From the NCBI GenBank assembly GCA_900319365.1, contig ONOE01000010.1:1-47964 (forward strand): 47,964 bases of DNA, in the 5' to 3' direction. This DNA comes from an uncultured bacterium. GTDB taxonomy: Bacteria; Cyanobacteriota; Vampirovibrionia; Gastranaerophilales; Gastranaerophilaceae. Below are positions 24,368-33,437 of the stretch, one piece after another. Position 1 is the stretch's first letter. Every line of letters starts with the position of its first letter. A program made the position numbers and the translations under genes. The notes beneath the pieces were generated by a model. That model made no database searches. It saw nothing but the letters and a program-made list of their open reading frames with translations, and was not told where the DNA came from.

Positions 24368-25885
24368 TTGAGAATATCAGCTATACAAAGTTATTATCGT
24401 ACAAGCAACACTTATTCAAACAACAGAAAGAACAACATTTTAGGACAGGTTCCTGCAGCTCAAAATAATATGGGAATGATACCGGTGGTTTCAAGACCCG
24501 ATTTAAAGGCTGTGAATTTTACAGGGGTTTATTCTCCGCTATCTATTGTAAAGAAGTTCCCGTTAGATGACAGGTTGGCGGATTTGTTCAATTTGTCAAT
24601 TTCAGGGGATATGATTGTAGCGGCAAAAGATTTAAAAACTGCGCAAAAAGCCCTGAGAAACAATGTTAAAAATATCGGGCACGTAATTAAAAGATTGTTT
24701 TTGGTTCCCGAGGACGGACTTGACGGAGTTGCAGCATTTGCAAGAACTCCCGACGGATCGCTTGAAGTATTTAACCCTAATGAAGCAAACATTTACGTAA
24801 ATTACTTCAGGGGCAAGCATGGTTTTATTAAAACAGGTGAAAGCGCTTATGTTGTAAACGGCGACGTTGTAAAATTGGGCGACAGGCACATAAAAATTAA
24901 AGATCACCCCGATGCTGATATTTCCGTAAGCAGGCATATTTTTGCAAAGGTTATCGATAAAACTCACGAAGTCCAAAAAGATGTTCAAAATGCTGTAGAA
25001 AGAGCTAATACAAAAACTTTAACATCTTTAACTTCCGCTCAAAAAACCAAATACAAACCGATTACTTTTGCAGATATTGGCGGTCAGGATAGTGTAATTA
25101 AAGATCTTAAAAAAGGAATTTTGTATCCGATTAAATATCCTGAAGCATACAAAAATTCAATACCTAACCACGGGTTCATTTTATACGGGCCTCCGGGAAC
25201 GGGTAAAACTTTGATAGCCCAAGCTCTTGCTAACGAATCAAATGCAAGTTTTATCAAATTAAACGGACTTGAAATGGAATCTATGTGGGTCGGAGAATCT
25301 GAAAAGAACTGGCGTAAATTATTTGATAATGCCCGCAAAAATCAGCCTGCAATCATATTTATAGATGAATTTGATGCGGTAGCCAAGAAACGTGGCAGTA
25401 TTGATGTTTACGGTGATAAGGTCGTTAACCAGTTGTTGACATTGATGAGCGATGTAGAGAAAAACGGCGATGATATTTATGTCGTAGCTGCGACAAACAA
25501 CCAAAAAGCTCTTGATGAAGCGATTACACGTTCGGGACGTTTCGGTAAGCATATTGAAGTAAAAGCTCCGGACAATGTTAAGGCTGTTTCTCAAATTCTT
25601 GATATTCACACGAAAAACAAAACTCTTGCGCCTGATTTAAACAAAGCTGCAATTTCTGAAAAATTGCTCAAAAAGAGGGCTACGGGTGCCGATATTGCTC
25701 ATATCGTAAATGCTGCGAATGAAAATGCATTTGAAAGAGCAGGAATTTACGAAAAAATGGAAAACGGAACTTTTGCAAATGAAGATATTGAAAAACTTCA
25801 AATAACGGAAGATGATTTCAACAAAGCAATTGATGCATTTGCAAATAAAAACAATCAAAGAAAGCCTGTCGGCTTTAACAAATAG
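24368..25885 (+). CDS. AAA-type ATPase with lineage-specific N-terminus
   Basis: A 505-residue protein. The C-terminal half is one classical AAA domain of the FtsH/Cdc48/Rpt type: ITFADIGGQD, GPPGTGKT (274-281), FIDEFDA (331-337), and the second region of homology ending RSGRFGKHI, plus a helical lid. It probably remodels or unfolds proteins as a hexamer. No protease domain or membrane anchor is visible. The N-terminal 230 residues are not recognised and start MRISAIQSYY with a PDLKAVNFTG segment near 44-53. The start is TTG at 24368 behind an AAAAGGGGGT ribosome binding site. TTGACA lies 46 bases further upstream. Confidence 0.8.
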   Translation: MRISAIQSYYRTSNTYSNNRKNNILGQVPAAQNNMGMIPVVSRPDLKAVNFTGVYSPLSIVKKFPLDDRLADLFNLSISGDMIVAAKDLKTAQKALRNNVKNIGHVIKRLFLVPEDGLDGVAAFARTPDGSLEVFNPNEANIYVNYFRGKHGFIKTGESAYVVNGDVVKLGDRHIKIKDHPDADISVSRHIFAKVIDKTHEVQKDVQNAVERANTKTLTSLTSAQKTKYKPITFADIGGQDSVIKDLKKGILYPIKYPEAYKNSIPNHGFILYGPPGTGKTLIAQALANESNASFIKLNGLEMESMWVGESEKNWRKLFDNARKNQPAIIFIDEFDAVAKKRGSIDVYGDKVVNQLLTLMSDVEKNGDDIYVVAATNNQKALDEAITRSGRFGKHIEVKAPDNVKAVSQILDIHTKNKTLAPDLNKAAISEKLLKKRATGADIAHIVNAANENAFERAGIYEKMENGTFANEDIEKLQITEDDFNKAIDAFANKNNQRKPVGFNK

Positions 25886-25912
25886 TTATTCATACATTTT
25901 CTTTATATTATG

Positions 25913-25964
25913 AATACCGAAGAAGCTTGATATTTATTAATATTAGCCGATTCGGTATTTTTTT
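25913..25964 (+). terminator. Terminator of the AAA ATPase gene
   Basis: AATACCGAA (25913-25921) pairs with TTCGGTATT (25951-25959) across a long loop, then a T run. Confidence 0.65.
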
Positions 25965-25980
25965 ATGAATATTTAAATTT

Positions 25981-25996
25981 TGTTGGATTTACAACA
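25981..25996. promoter_or_regulatory. Small palindrome upstream of hcp
   Basis: TGTTG-GATTTA-CAACA is a possible operator for a nitrosative-stress or redox regulator ahead of hcp. The arms are short, so this is tentative. Confidence 0.25.
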
Positions 25997-26052
25997 TACT
26001 ATTTCTTTTATTTCGTTTTTAATAACAATGTACAGTTTAAAGGAGAAACGAT

Positions 26053-27573
26053 ATGTCAATGTTTTGTTTTCAATGTGAACAAACCGCCAAAGGTCAAGGC
26101 TGCACGGTTTGCGGAGTATGCGGGAAAAAAGAAGATACCGCTCATTTACAAGATGATGTTATAAGTTCATTAATTGAGATTGCATCTGTTAACAAACCCA
26201 ATGATGAAACTACAAAATTTATTATAGACGGATTATTTACAACAATTACGAATGCTAATTTTGATAATGATGCATTAAAAACTATGATAAAAAATCCTAA
26301 ATACGATATGAATAATATTTGGGGCGCAAATGAAGATATCAGAAGTTTGAAATCTTTAATTTTGTTCGGCATAAAAGGTATGGCAGCTTATGCTCATCAT
26401 GCTTGGGCGCTTGGTTATAAGAATGAAGAAGTTAACAATTTCTTCTACGAAGCTTTAAGTTCGTTATCAAAAGATTTATCTGCCGATGATTTATTAAAAC
26501 TTGTTTTAAAAACAGGGGAAGTAAATTTGAAATGTATGGAAATGTTGGATAAAGCAAATACAGAATCATACGGCAATCCCGAACCTACTCAGGTTACGAA
26601 AAATATTGAAAAAGGTCCGTTTATCATAGTAACGGGACACGATTTGCATGATTTGAAAATGTTGTTGGAACAAACAAAAGATAAGGGTGTAAATATTTAT
26701 ACACATGGCGAAATGCTTCCTGCTCATGCTTATCCCGAACTAAAAAAATACCCTCAGTTGAAAGGTAATTTCGGTACAGCATGGCAAAATCAGCAAAAAG
26801 AGTTTGACAATGTTCCCGCTGCAATTTTGTATACAACAAACTGCTTAATGCCCGTTAAACCGTCTTATAAAGACAGAGTATTTACAACGGCCGTTGTTCA
26901 TTATCCCGAGTGCTTTTATATAAAAGAAGATGAAAACGGCAATAAAGATTTTTCTCCTGTCATAAATAAGGCACTTGAACTTGGCGGATATAGTGAAGAT
27001 AAGAAAATGCCCGGAATTAACGGCGGCGAAACATTAACGGTAGGATTCGGACATCACACGGTTTTAGGCGTAGCGGATAAAGTTATTGATGCCGTCAAAT
27101 CGGGAGCTTTAAAGCATATATTCTTAGTCGGTGGATGTGATGGTGCAAAACCGGGAAGAAACTATTACACGGAATTTGTAAAACAAACACCTGCGGATGC
27201 TCTTGTTTTGACCTGCGCATGCGGCAAATACAGATTTAACGATATGGATTTGGGTAATATCGGCGGAATCCCGAGATTACTTGATATGGGACAATGCAAT
27301 GATGCGTACTCAGCCATAAAAGTTGCAGTCGAACTTTCAAAGGCATTTAATTGCACCGTTAATGAGCTTCCTCTTTCAATTGTCCTTTCGTGGTATGAAC
27401 AAAAGGCTGTTTGTATTCTTTTAACCCTGTTATACCTTGGTATAAAAAATATCAAACTCGGACCGAGTCTCCCTGCATTTGTATCGCCCAATGTTCTTGA
27501 TATTTTGGTTAAGAATTTCAACATTGCACCTACTACGACTCCCGAACAGGATTTGAAAGAAATTCTCGGATAA
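26053..27573 (+). CDS. hcp: Hydroxylamine reductase (hybrid-cluster protein)
   Basis: A 506-residue hybrid-cluster (prismane) protein. The N-terminal cluster motif is C5-x2-C8-x8-C17-x5-C23. Later Cys residues in the expected blocks (TTNCLMP, HYPECF, VGGCDGA, TCACGKYRF, GQCNDAYSA) ligate the Fe-S-O hybrid cluster. It reduces hydroxylamine and, in vivo, NO, protecting anaerobes against nitrosative stress. The start has AAAGGAG upstream. The separate NADH oxidoreductase gene hcr is not adjacent, which is common in strict anaerobes. Own terminator follows. Confidence 0.96.
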   Translation: MSMFCFQCEQTAKGQGCTVCGVCGKKEDTAHLQDDVISSLIEIASVNKPNDETTKFIIDGLFTTITNANFDNDALKTMIKNPKYDMNNIWGANEDIRSLKSLILFGIKGMAAYAHHAWALGYKNEEVNNFFYEALSSLSKDLSADDLLKLVLKTGEVNLKCMEMLDKANTESYGNPEPTQVTKNIEKGPFIIVTGHDLHDLKMLLEQTKDKGVNIYTHGEMLPAHAYPELKKYPQLKGNFGTAWQNQQKEFDNVPAAILYTTNCLMPVKPSYKDRVFTTAVVHYPECFYIKEDENGNKDFSPVINKALELGGYSEDKKMPGINGGETLTVGFGHHTVLGVADKVIDAVKSGALKHIFLVGGCDGAKPGRNYYTEFVKQTPADALVLTCACGKYRFNDMDLGNIGGIPRLLDMGQCNDAYSAIKVAVELSKAFNCTVNELPLSIVLSWYEQKAVCILLTLLYLGIKNIKLGPSLPAFVSPNVLDILVKNFNIAPTTTPEQDLKEILG

Positions 27574-27599
27574 TTTACCTCGTTCTATATACAAAGAAA

Positions 27600-27632
27600 A
27601 ATACGACAGACCGAAAGTTTGTCGTATTTTTT
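27600..27632 (+). terminator. Terminator of hcp
   Basis: AATACGACA (27600-27608) pairs with TGTCGTATT (27620-27628), followed by a T tract. Confidence 0.8.
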
Positions 27633-27662
27633 AATGCAAACGGTTTATAATTGTCATTTTTA

Positions 27663-27691
27663 TTTACAACTTTAAAATAAATTGATATAAT
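27663..27691 (+). promoter_or_regulatory. Promoter of the alpha/beta hydrolase
   Basis: TTTACA (27663-27668), 17 bases, TATAAT (27686-27691). Confidence 0.7.
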
Positions 27692-27736
27692 AAAATCAGG
27701 TAAGTTTATTATCAAAAAAAAGGAGAAATAAATGTT

Positions 27737-28807
27737 ATGTTTAAATTATTGGCAGGTTTAATTATTGCACTCGGTGCAAGTTTCGGGCTCAGCGTATGGG
27801 CGACGTCAGATGATAAAGAAAACGCATTCATTCCTGATGAGAATTACAAACCCGATATGTCCCGTGGGGCAAATAATTTTTATCAAAGCGATTTGGTAAA
27901 TCACAAAAAAGTATCATTTAAAAACATTTACAATATGAAAGTCGTCGGGAATTTGTATACTCCCAAAACAATGGCAGCAGATGCAGTTTTACCCGCAATC
28001 GTTGTCGGTCATCCGATGGGTGCCGTTAAAGAACAAAGCGCAAGTTTGTATGCTCAAAAAATGGCTGAAAAAGGATTTGTTACCCTTGCAATAGATTTGA
28101 GCTTCTGGGGTGAAAGCGCAGGCAAACCCAGAAACAGTGTTTTGCCCGATGTTTATTCGGAAGATTTCAGCGCTGCGGTTGACTATTTGAGCTCTTTAAA
28201 ATATGTTGATAAAAACAAAATCGGTGTAATCGGCATTTGCGGAAGCGGCAGTTTTGCAATAAGCGCTGCAAAAATCGATTCACGTATCAAGGCAATTGCA
28301 ACGGTCAGCATGTACAATATGGGCAATGCCGCAAGACATGGTTTGAACAACTCTTTATCATTAGACCAAAGAAAAGCTTTAATTGATGAGATTTCTCAAA
28401 AAAGAACCGAAGAGTTCGGCAATAGAACTCATGAATTAACAGGCGGAACGGTCGATGAATTGAAAGAGGATACAGATTCAATTCAAAGAGAGTTTTACGA
28501 TTTTTACCGCACCCAAAGAGGGGCATGCGGAGATAAAACCTCCACTCATCCGACTTTGACATCTTATGCAAAATTTTTGAATTTCTATCCGTTTGAAGAT
28601 ATTGAGTCAATTTCCCCGAGAGCTATGTTATTTATAACGGGTGATTGGGCTCATTCAAAAGAATTTTCGGAAGATGCGTACAATCGTGCAGCCGAACCTA
28701 AAGAAATTTATTATGTAAACGGCGTCGGCCATACCGATTTATATGACAGAGTTGATATTATTCCGTTTGACAAATTAGACAGTTTCTTTAAAGAACATTT
28801 AAATTAA
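27737..28807 (+). CDS. Exported alpha/beta hydrolase (YcjY-like)
   Basis: A 356-residue hydrolase with an N-terminal signal peptide or anchor (MFKLLAGLIIALGASFGLSVWA). The fold is clear: VVGHPMGAVKEQS (oxyanion side), the nucleophile elbow IGVIGICGSGSFAISAAK, an Asp in FITGDWAHS, and a catalytic His in NGVGHTDLYD. This combination is typical of YcjY/dienelactone-hydrolase-like enzymes acting on esters or peptides, probably in the periplasm. AAAGGAG precedes the start. The substrate is unknown. It is flanked by terminators, so it forms its own unit. Confidence 0.85.
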   Translation: MFKLLAGLIIALGASFGLSVWATSDDKENAFIPDENYKPDMSRGANNFYQSDLVNHKKVSFKNIYNMKVVGNLYTPKTMAADAVLPAIVVGHPMGAVKEQSASLYAQKMAEKGFVTLAIDLSFWGESAGKPRNSVLPDVYSEDFSAAVDYLSSLKYVDKNKIGVIGICGSGSFAISAAKIDSRIKAIATVSMYNMGNAARHGLNNSLSLDQRKALIDEISQKRTEEFGNRTHELTGGTVDELKEDTDSIQREFYDFYRTQRGACGDKTSTHPTLTSYAKFLNFYPFEDIESISPRAMLFITGDWAHSKEFSEDAYNRAAEPKEIYYVNGVGHTDLYDRVDIIPFDKLDSFFKEHLN

Positions 28808-28837
28808 TAATTTTATAACAATTGTAAAAACATACGC

Positions 28838-28880
28838 TATAAAAGGATTACAAGCTGATATCATGCTGTAATCCTTTTAT
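28838..28880 (+). terminator. Terminator of the hydrolase gene
   Basis: A perfect 14-bp stem, ATAAAAGGATTACA (28838-28851) with 28867-28880. Confidence 0.75.
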
Positions 28881-28897
28881 ATTTCTTAACAACCCAC

Positions 28898-28925
28898 TTG
28901 ATTTTTTTTCGCAAAGTAATATAAT
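28898..28925 (+). promoter_or_regulatory. Promoter of the paralogue pair
   Basis: TTGATT (28898-28903), 16 bases, TATAAT (28920-28925). Confidence 0.65.
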
Positions 28926-28969
28926 GCAAGTGTAAAAAGTACAATTAATATAAAGAATGCGTACTGATT

Positions 28970-29578
28970 ATGACATTTATCCAAAATACAACAAAGATAG
29001 CGGAAGCAACCGCAGAGAAAAAACAAACATTTATCCAAAAAATTTGTAACAAGTTAGGCGAAAATAACAAGCCGATTTTTACCGTAATGGCTATTGCAAC
29101 AGGCAAAGGAATTGTCCGTCCTTCATTAACCATAACCGATAAAAAAGAAAGACCTGATGCAAGAAAATATGCAGCATTGAGAGAACTTATGACAGAGTTC
29201 ATCGGAGTTCCGACAACATTTGTTGCAGGTTGGGTTGCAGAAAGTTTAACGGGTTTGTTAGCTAAAAAAGGAACGCTGCAATACAAAAATACAAAGTCTG
29301 TTTTATCATTACTTGGTATATGTAGTGCGGCCGGTTATTTTGTTCCTCATTTTTGTAACAAATTTATGCCGCCGATTATGAAAAAGTTGATGCCGAATTA
29401 TGATCCGAATGCTTCAACTTCGCAGCCTGTTCATGTAGCTGATTTGGTTCCTCAAAAACAGGAGTTCGGTTCGTTTGCAGGCGCATTGAAATCTGTCGGC
29501 ACTCCTAAAATCAATATGGCACAGTTAAATACTTATCCGAAGTCATCATTATATTTAAATTCGGGAATGAAGGTGTAA
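28970..29578 (+). CDS. Unknown membrane protein, first of a paralogue pair
   Basis: A 202-residue protein that I cannot assign. It has two hydrophobic segments (about 75-95 and 110-130: TTFVAGWVAESLTGLL, SVLSLLGICSAAGYFV) and a hydrophilic, proline-containing C-terminus. It shares the block 'A-x-A-T-G-x...RP-x-x-x-x-x-DK-x-x-x-P-x-x-(R/K)-KYAA-x-(R/K)-E' with the next gene, so they are diverged duplicates. It lacks a clear Shine-Dalgarno sequence but has a good promoter 45 bases upstream. It is translated together with its paralogue, only one base apart. Confidence 0.7.
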   Translation: MTFIQNTTKIAEATAEKKQTFIQKICNKLGENNKPIFTVMAIATGKGIVRPSLTITDKKERPDARKYAALRELMTEFIGVPTTFVAGWVAESLTGLLAKKGTLQYKNTKSVLSLLGICSAAGYFVPHFCNKFMPPIMKKLMPNYDPNASTSQPVHVADLVPQKQEFGSFAGALKSVGTPKINMAQLNTYPKSSLYLNSGMKV

Positions 29579-29579
29579 G

Positions 29580-30185
29580 ATGAACGTAGCTCCTATTCAA
29601 CCAAAATTAAATACAATTCAAAGAATTTTATCAAATCCGAAAGCTGCAGCGTTTGCGCAAAACACGGTTTGTGCCATTGCGGTTGAAACAACCTTGAAAG
29701 CAACAGGCAGACCGTTGTTCATCTATCATGATAAAAATGCTAACCCTCAATCTAAAAAATATGCTGCAACAAAAGAATTTTTATACCAGTCATTTTGCTT
29801 GGGGTTGTATTTAGGTTTTATTAACCCCATTAAAAAATTCGTTTACGATAAAATGAGCAAATGGCAAGCAGGCAAGGATCCTGAAAATAAACGTAAGATT
29901 GATTTATACAATGCTTTCCAATATAAAATTGGTAAGGCTCCCGATAAAGAGTCGAAAAAAGCTTTAGAAGCAAAATTGGGAGAACTTTTACATACGAATA
30001 AAGATTATCGTTTCGGTAAAGGTCTGAAAGAATTGAGCGCAATTGTTTCCACCGTATTTATTCTTGCAGGCTGTGCTCCCGTTCTTTCTCAGATTATACT
30101 TCACCCCGTTATGGACTTAATTTTCGGCAAAGGCAACAAAAATCAAAAAAATCAACCTGCCAAAACAGCTCAAGCAAAGGCATAA
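29580..30185 (+). CDS. Unknown membrane protein, second of a paralogue pair
   Basis: A 201-residue diverged paralogue of the preceding gene: KATGRPLFIYHDKNANPQSK then KYAATKEFLYQ aligns with the first protein's RPSLTITDKKERPDARKYAA region. It has hydrophobic segments near 67-85 and 155-180 (ELSAIVSTVFILAGCAPVLS) and a basic Lys/Gln-rich tail. It starts one base after its partner's stop, with AGGTG as ribosome binding site, indicating an operon and perhaps a heteromeric membrane complex. Function unknown. Confidence 0.7.
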   Translation: MNVAPIQPKLNTIQRILSNPKAAAFAQNTVCAIAVETTLKATGRPLFIYHDKNANPQSKKYAATKEFLYQSFCLGLYLGFINPIKKFVYDKMSKWQAGKDPENKRKIDLYNAFQYKIGKAPDKESKKALEAKLGELLHTNKDYRFGKGLKELSAIVSTVFILAGCAPVLSQIILHPVMDLIFGKGNKNQKNQPAKTAQAKA

Positions 30186-30204
30186 CTGGATTTTGTTAAT
30201 AAAT

Positions 30205-30243
30205 AAAACGCCGCATAACAATTAATGTTTGTGGCGTTTTTGT
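30205..30243 (+). terminator. Terminator shared by the paralogue pair and the flavoprotein gene
   Basis: AAAACGCC (30205-30212) pairs with GGCGTTTT (30233-30240) with A/T flanks on both sides. Confidence 0.75.
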
Positions 30244-30260
30244 ATGCTTCATAAAATTCT

Positions 30261-30878
30261 TTATCTTATAAAATTCGTTGCAATCCATTCTTCTTTTTCG
30301 GGCAAACCGAATTTTTCTTTCCCTAACGCTATACTTTTCATTAAGAAAGACATATTGTTTGCAAGAGTTCTCATTGTTTGCAAGCCTTCGGCATCTTGAG
30401 ATGCTTCGCCTTGTTTTCTGCCGTGAACGCTGTTCCAATATTGGCTTGAAGCGATAGGCATATTCGAGATTGTAAAGAATTTGTTCAATTCATCAAATGT
30501 TGCGCTGCAGCCGCCTCTCCTTGATACAACTACGCTTGCGCCGACTTTCATTGTTTTATCAAAATGTGTGCTGAAAAATAATCTTTGGACAAAAGCGACT
30601 AACGTGGCGTTTGCGCATGCATAATAAACAGGGGTGGCAATTATTAAACCGTCGGCTTTTTCAAATTTGGGAGCTGTTTCGTTTACCAAATCGTTAAATA
30701 CACATTTGCCCGTTTCTGCGCATTTGTAACATGCAATACAGCCTCTTATATCTTTTGGACCGACGTTTACGACTTCTGTTTCGACTCCGTTTTTGTCAAA
30801 TGTTTTTACTAGTTCGTTTATTGCGATGGAAGTATTTCCTTTAAGGTGCGGACTTCCGTTAATAATTAATACGTTCAT
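30261..30878 (-). CDS. NADPH-dependent FMN reductase/iron-sulfur flavoprotein-like
   Basis: A 205-residue flavodoxin-fold protein. NGSPHLKGNTS at the N-terminus is the FMN phosphate loop. It is followed by CIACYKCAETGKC (about residues 47-59), the compact Cys motif of archaeal/anaerobe iron-sulfur flavoproteins that can hold a 4Fe-4S cluster. ATPVYYACANATLVAFVQRL is the second FMN-binding region. It probably reduces quinones, O2 or other acceptors with NAD(P)H. The ribosome binding site AAAGGAGG is strong. It is monocistronic. Confidence 0.87.
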   Translation of the reverse strand: MNVLIINGSPHLKGNTSIAINELVKTFDKNGVETEVVNVGPKDIRGCIACYKCAETGKCVFNDLVNETAPKFEKADGLIIATPVYYACANATLVAFVQRLFFSTHFDKTMKVGASVVVSRRGGCSATFDELNKFFTISNMPIASSQYWNSVHGRKQGEASQDAEGLQTMRTLANNMSFLMKSIALGKEKFGLPEKEEWIATNFIR

Positions 30879-30923
30879 ACAAACCTCCTTTTTTGTTGTT
30901 ATAACATAAAACTTTTTTCAAAT

Positions 30924-30952
30924 AAAAAGCCCTGAATAATATTTTCAAGGCT
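30924..30952 (-). terminator. Terminator of the GH57 gene
   Basis: On the minus strand AGCCTTGAA (30952-30944) pairs with TTCAGGGCT (30936-30928) before TTTTTATT. Confidence 0.65.
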
Positions 30953-31065
30953 CTGTAATATAAAATGAATTGTAAAAATTATTTTTAAAGTTTATAGGTG
31001 TATAAGTTCATAAGTGATTTACAAAATTTTGAACTTAATAAATATTACTTGTTTCTTATCAGGCT

Positions 31066-32793
31066 TTAGTCCGTATATAACGGCGCTAATTTCTTCGATT
31101 GCTGAGGAATTACTCCTTCTTCAATCGACATATACACTCTGTAATCAATATCTGCAAAGCAGTTATCAATGCTTTCGATTTGTTTTAATTTTGCATCGTC
31201 AATATTATTAGCATCAATCATATCGGCAATTTGTTCAAATCTGTCAACGTGTTCTCTGAATCTGTCCGTTGCATAATCTTTAGCCTGCCATGTTGTGATA
31301 AGGAAAGGCCAATCAGAACTTTGCAATAACAGATTTTCTCTTGCAAGTTGGTTCAATGCTCTATGCAACAATTTGTTATCGGGAATTGTCGGATATCTGT
31401 CGGCAATTTCTGTAATACGTTTTTCACAAGAGTGAATAATCGGCCACATCCATTCAGTCAAATGGTTGTTCCAAACATAGAAATGTCCGCCTTGTCCCCA
31501 TGATGATTCGGGGATTTGGATAGCTTCCGTCGGAGGATGAGCGTGTAAATATTCACCTGCCGTCATTCTTTCAACTTGAGGCAAGAAGTTGTTTAATTTT
31601 CTGATAACCTGTTTGATAAATTCAATACCCTCAAACCACCAATGTCCGAAAAGTTCCGTATCAAATGATACCATAACAAGCCCTTCTTTGCCGTTGTGAG
31701 ATTGTTTGTAATCGTTTAACAAATGATAAATCAATGTTGTATAGTGATCGGAATTTGAATTAACCTGATTTAAAGCTAATACCGGGTCATAGAGCATTTT
31801 GTCGCCCAAATCGGTTTTAGGAGAAGTAATTCTCCAGTAATTCATACCTGATTTATCATCTTTTTTATGAAATTCTCTATAGCATCCGTCGCCGGGGTAT
31901 CCGTCAGCTGCTGACCATACCTGATAGCCTGCTCTGTCGTTTCTTCCCATAACTGCAACCTGTGCATCAGGCAACCAATATGCAGAATATGTATCATATC
32001 CTGTCGGTTCTCTGTCAGGTAACGGAATGTATTCAATATTACCGTAAATTCCGACTACACGTCTGCAACCGATAGAATTTCCGCCTTCTATTACGTGAGA
32101 TTCTGTAAAAAAGTATTCAATATCGTTATTTTGGAGAGTAACTTCAATTGCGGGACGCCAATGTTTTTTCCCGTCTTTGCCTACAAATTCGTAACCTTGA
32201 CGGTATGCACATTCAGGCAGCCAAGCCCCTTTTGCTTTTTTGCCGAATAATTTTTTAGTAGTATCGGAACCTACTTTAAATTGTGCATTTAAGTTGTTAT
32301 CCGTTGCAAGTAACGGTGAAAAACCGTGAGTTGCGCCTGAAGTTGTAATTTCAATACAACCGAGGTCTTGCAAATTCTTAAAAGCTGAAATTAAATCTTT
32401 ATGATATTTATTTACAAAAGAATCTTTAATATTTGAATACCAATCGAAATAATATTTAGCAAGATATTTCAAATGCTGTGAATAAGGAACTTTAGGATCG
32501 GGATATCTTTCCAAATCCTTTGAAACGCTTTCAATTTTATTATCCAAATATTTAACGAAACCGTTTTGCAAATATTCATCATTCAATTGTTCTGCAAGAA
32601 TAGGGGTAATACCTACGGTCAGTTTTGCTTTAATGCCTTCTTCGTAATATAAATCCGAGATTGCATTTACCAAAGGAACATAAGTTTCTGCCATGCATTC
32701 ATACAGATTTTCTTCCCCGAAAGGCCACATACCTGCTTTTCTGTAGAAAGGTAAGTGGGAGTGTAACATAAAAACAAATTGTCCTGTTGCCAT
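31066..32793 (-). CDS. GH57 / DUF1957 1,4-alpha-glucan branching enzyme-like protein
   Basis: A 575-residue glycoside hydrolase family 57 protein with HSHLPF (about 11-16), the nucleophile motif GAWLPEC (Glu near 194), the acid motif SFDTELFGHWWFEG (Asp near 378), and a C-terminal helical DUF1957 region. This architecture is the GH57 branching enzyme of cyanobacteria and thermophiles, which introduces alpha-1,6 branches in glycogen. The start at 32793 has GGAGG ahead of it; the frame is open 15 codons more upstream without a ribosome binding site. An alpha-amylase or glucanotransferase role cannot be excluded. Confidence 0.88.
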   Translation of the reverse strand: MATGQFVFMLHSHLPFYRKAGMWPFGEENLYECMAETYVPLVNAISDLYYEEGIKAKLTVGITPILAEQLNDEYLQNGFVKYLDNKIESVSKDLERYPDPKVPYSQHLKYLAKYYFDWYSNIKDSFVNKYHKDLISAFKNLQDLGCIEITTSGATHGFSPLLATDNNLNAQFKVGSDTTKKLFGKKAKGAWLPECAYRQGYEFVGKDGKKHWRPAIEVTLQNNDIEYFFTESHVIEGGNSIGCRRVVGIYGNIEYIPLPDREPTGYDTYSAYWLPDAQVAVMGRNDRAGYQVWSAADGYPGDGCYREFHKKDDKSGMNYWRITSPKTDLGDKMLYDPVLALNQVNSNSDHYTTLIYHLLNDYKQSHNGKEGLVMVSFDTELFGHWWFEGIEFIKQVIRKLNNFLPQVERMTAGEYLHAHPPTEAIQIPESSWGQGGHFYVWNNHLTEWMWPIIHSCEKRITEIADRYPTIPDNKLLHRALNQLARENLLLQSSDWPFLITTWQAKDYATDRFREHVDRFEQIADMIDANNIDDAKLKQIESIDNCFADIDYRVYMSIEEGVIPQQSKKLAPLYTD

Positions 32794-32995
32794 TAATTGC
32801 CTCCATTCTTCTGAAATATATACTTTAATATAAATCAATTATGTATAAAATACATATACCACAAATGACTAAAAAATATAATACTTTTTAACTAATTCGG
32901 TTGAATAATTTTACAAACGGTAATAATTATATTTAAGTATATGTTTGTAATATATTAAGTGTAGAATAATATTAATTTGTAAGGAGGTATTTGTT

Positions 32996-33331
32996 ATGTT
33001 AAGTGATGCATTATTTTTATTACTAATAAGTTTAGGGGTATCTATCATATTTTTAACCTGTATGGCAATGTATTTTTTACCGTCAATTATTGCGTTTATA
33101 AGAAATCATCCTCATAGAATTGCAATATTGATTTTAAACCTTATAACCGGTGCAACGGTTGTCGGTTGGATTGCATCTTTCATCTGGGCATTTATTGATA
33201 AACCCGCAATCAAACTTGAAGATAAACCAACCACGGCACAAGAAATTAAAGAGCTCGCTCAACTCAAAGATCAAGGCATCATAACCGAAGAAGAATTTGA
33301 AGCAAAGAAAAAAAATTTGCTTGATTTATAA
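32996..33331 (+). CDS. Superinfection-immunity-like membrane protein with SHOCT tail
   Basis: A 111-residue protein with two membrane helices (about 5-28 and 40-66, with the IAILILNLITGATVVGWIASFIWAF signature split between them) like the phage T4 Imm family. A C-terminal SHOCT motif follows (EIKELAQLKDQGIITEEEFEAKK). In phages Imm blocks DNA entry of related phages. In bacterial chromosomes the domain is common and its job is unknown. AAGGAGG precedes the ATG. Confidence 0.8.
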   Translation: MLSDALFLLLISLGVSIIFLTCMAMYFLPSIIAFIRNHPHRIAILILNLITGATVVGWIASFIWAFIDKPAIKLEDKPTTAQEIKELAQLKDQGIITEEEFEAKKKNLLDL

Positions 33332-33437
33332 TTTTTAAAAAAGTCATTGTTTTGAAGTTACATCGTTAAGAAATCATTAAAAAATCGCAATAAATACAAA
33401 TCATGTATTATCATATATTGTAGGAGATTATAAAATT

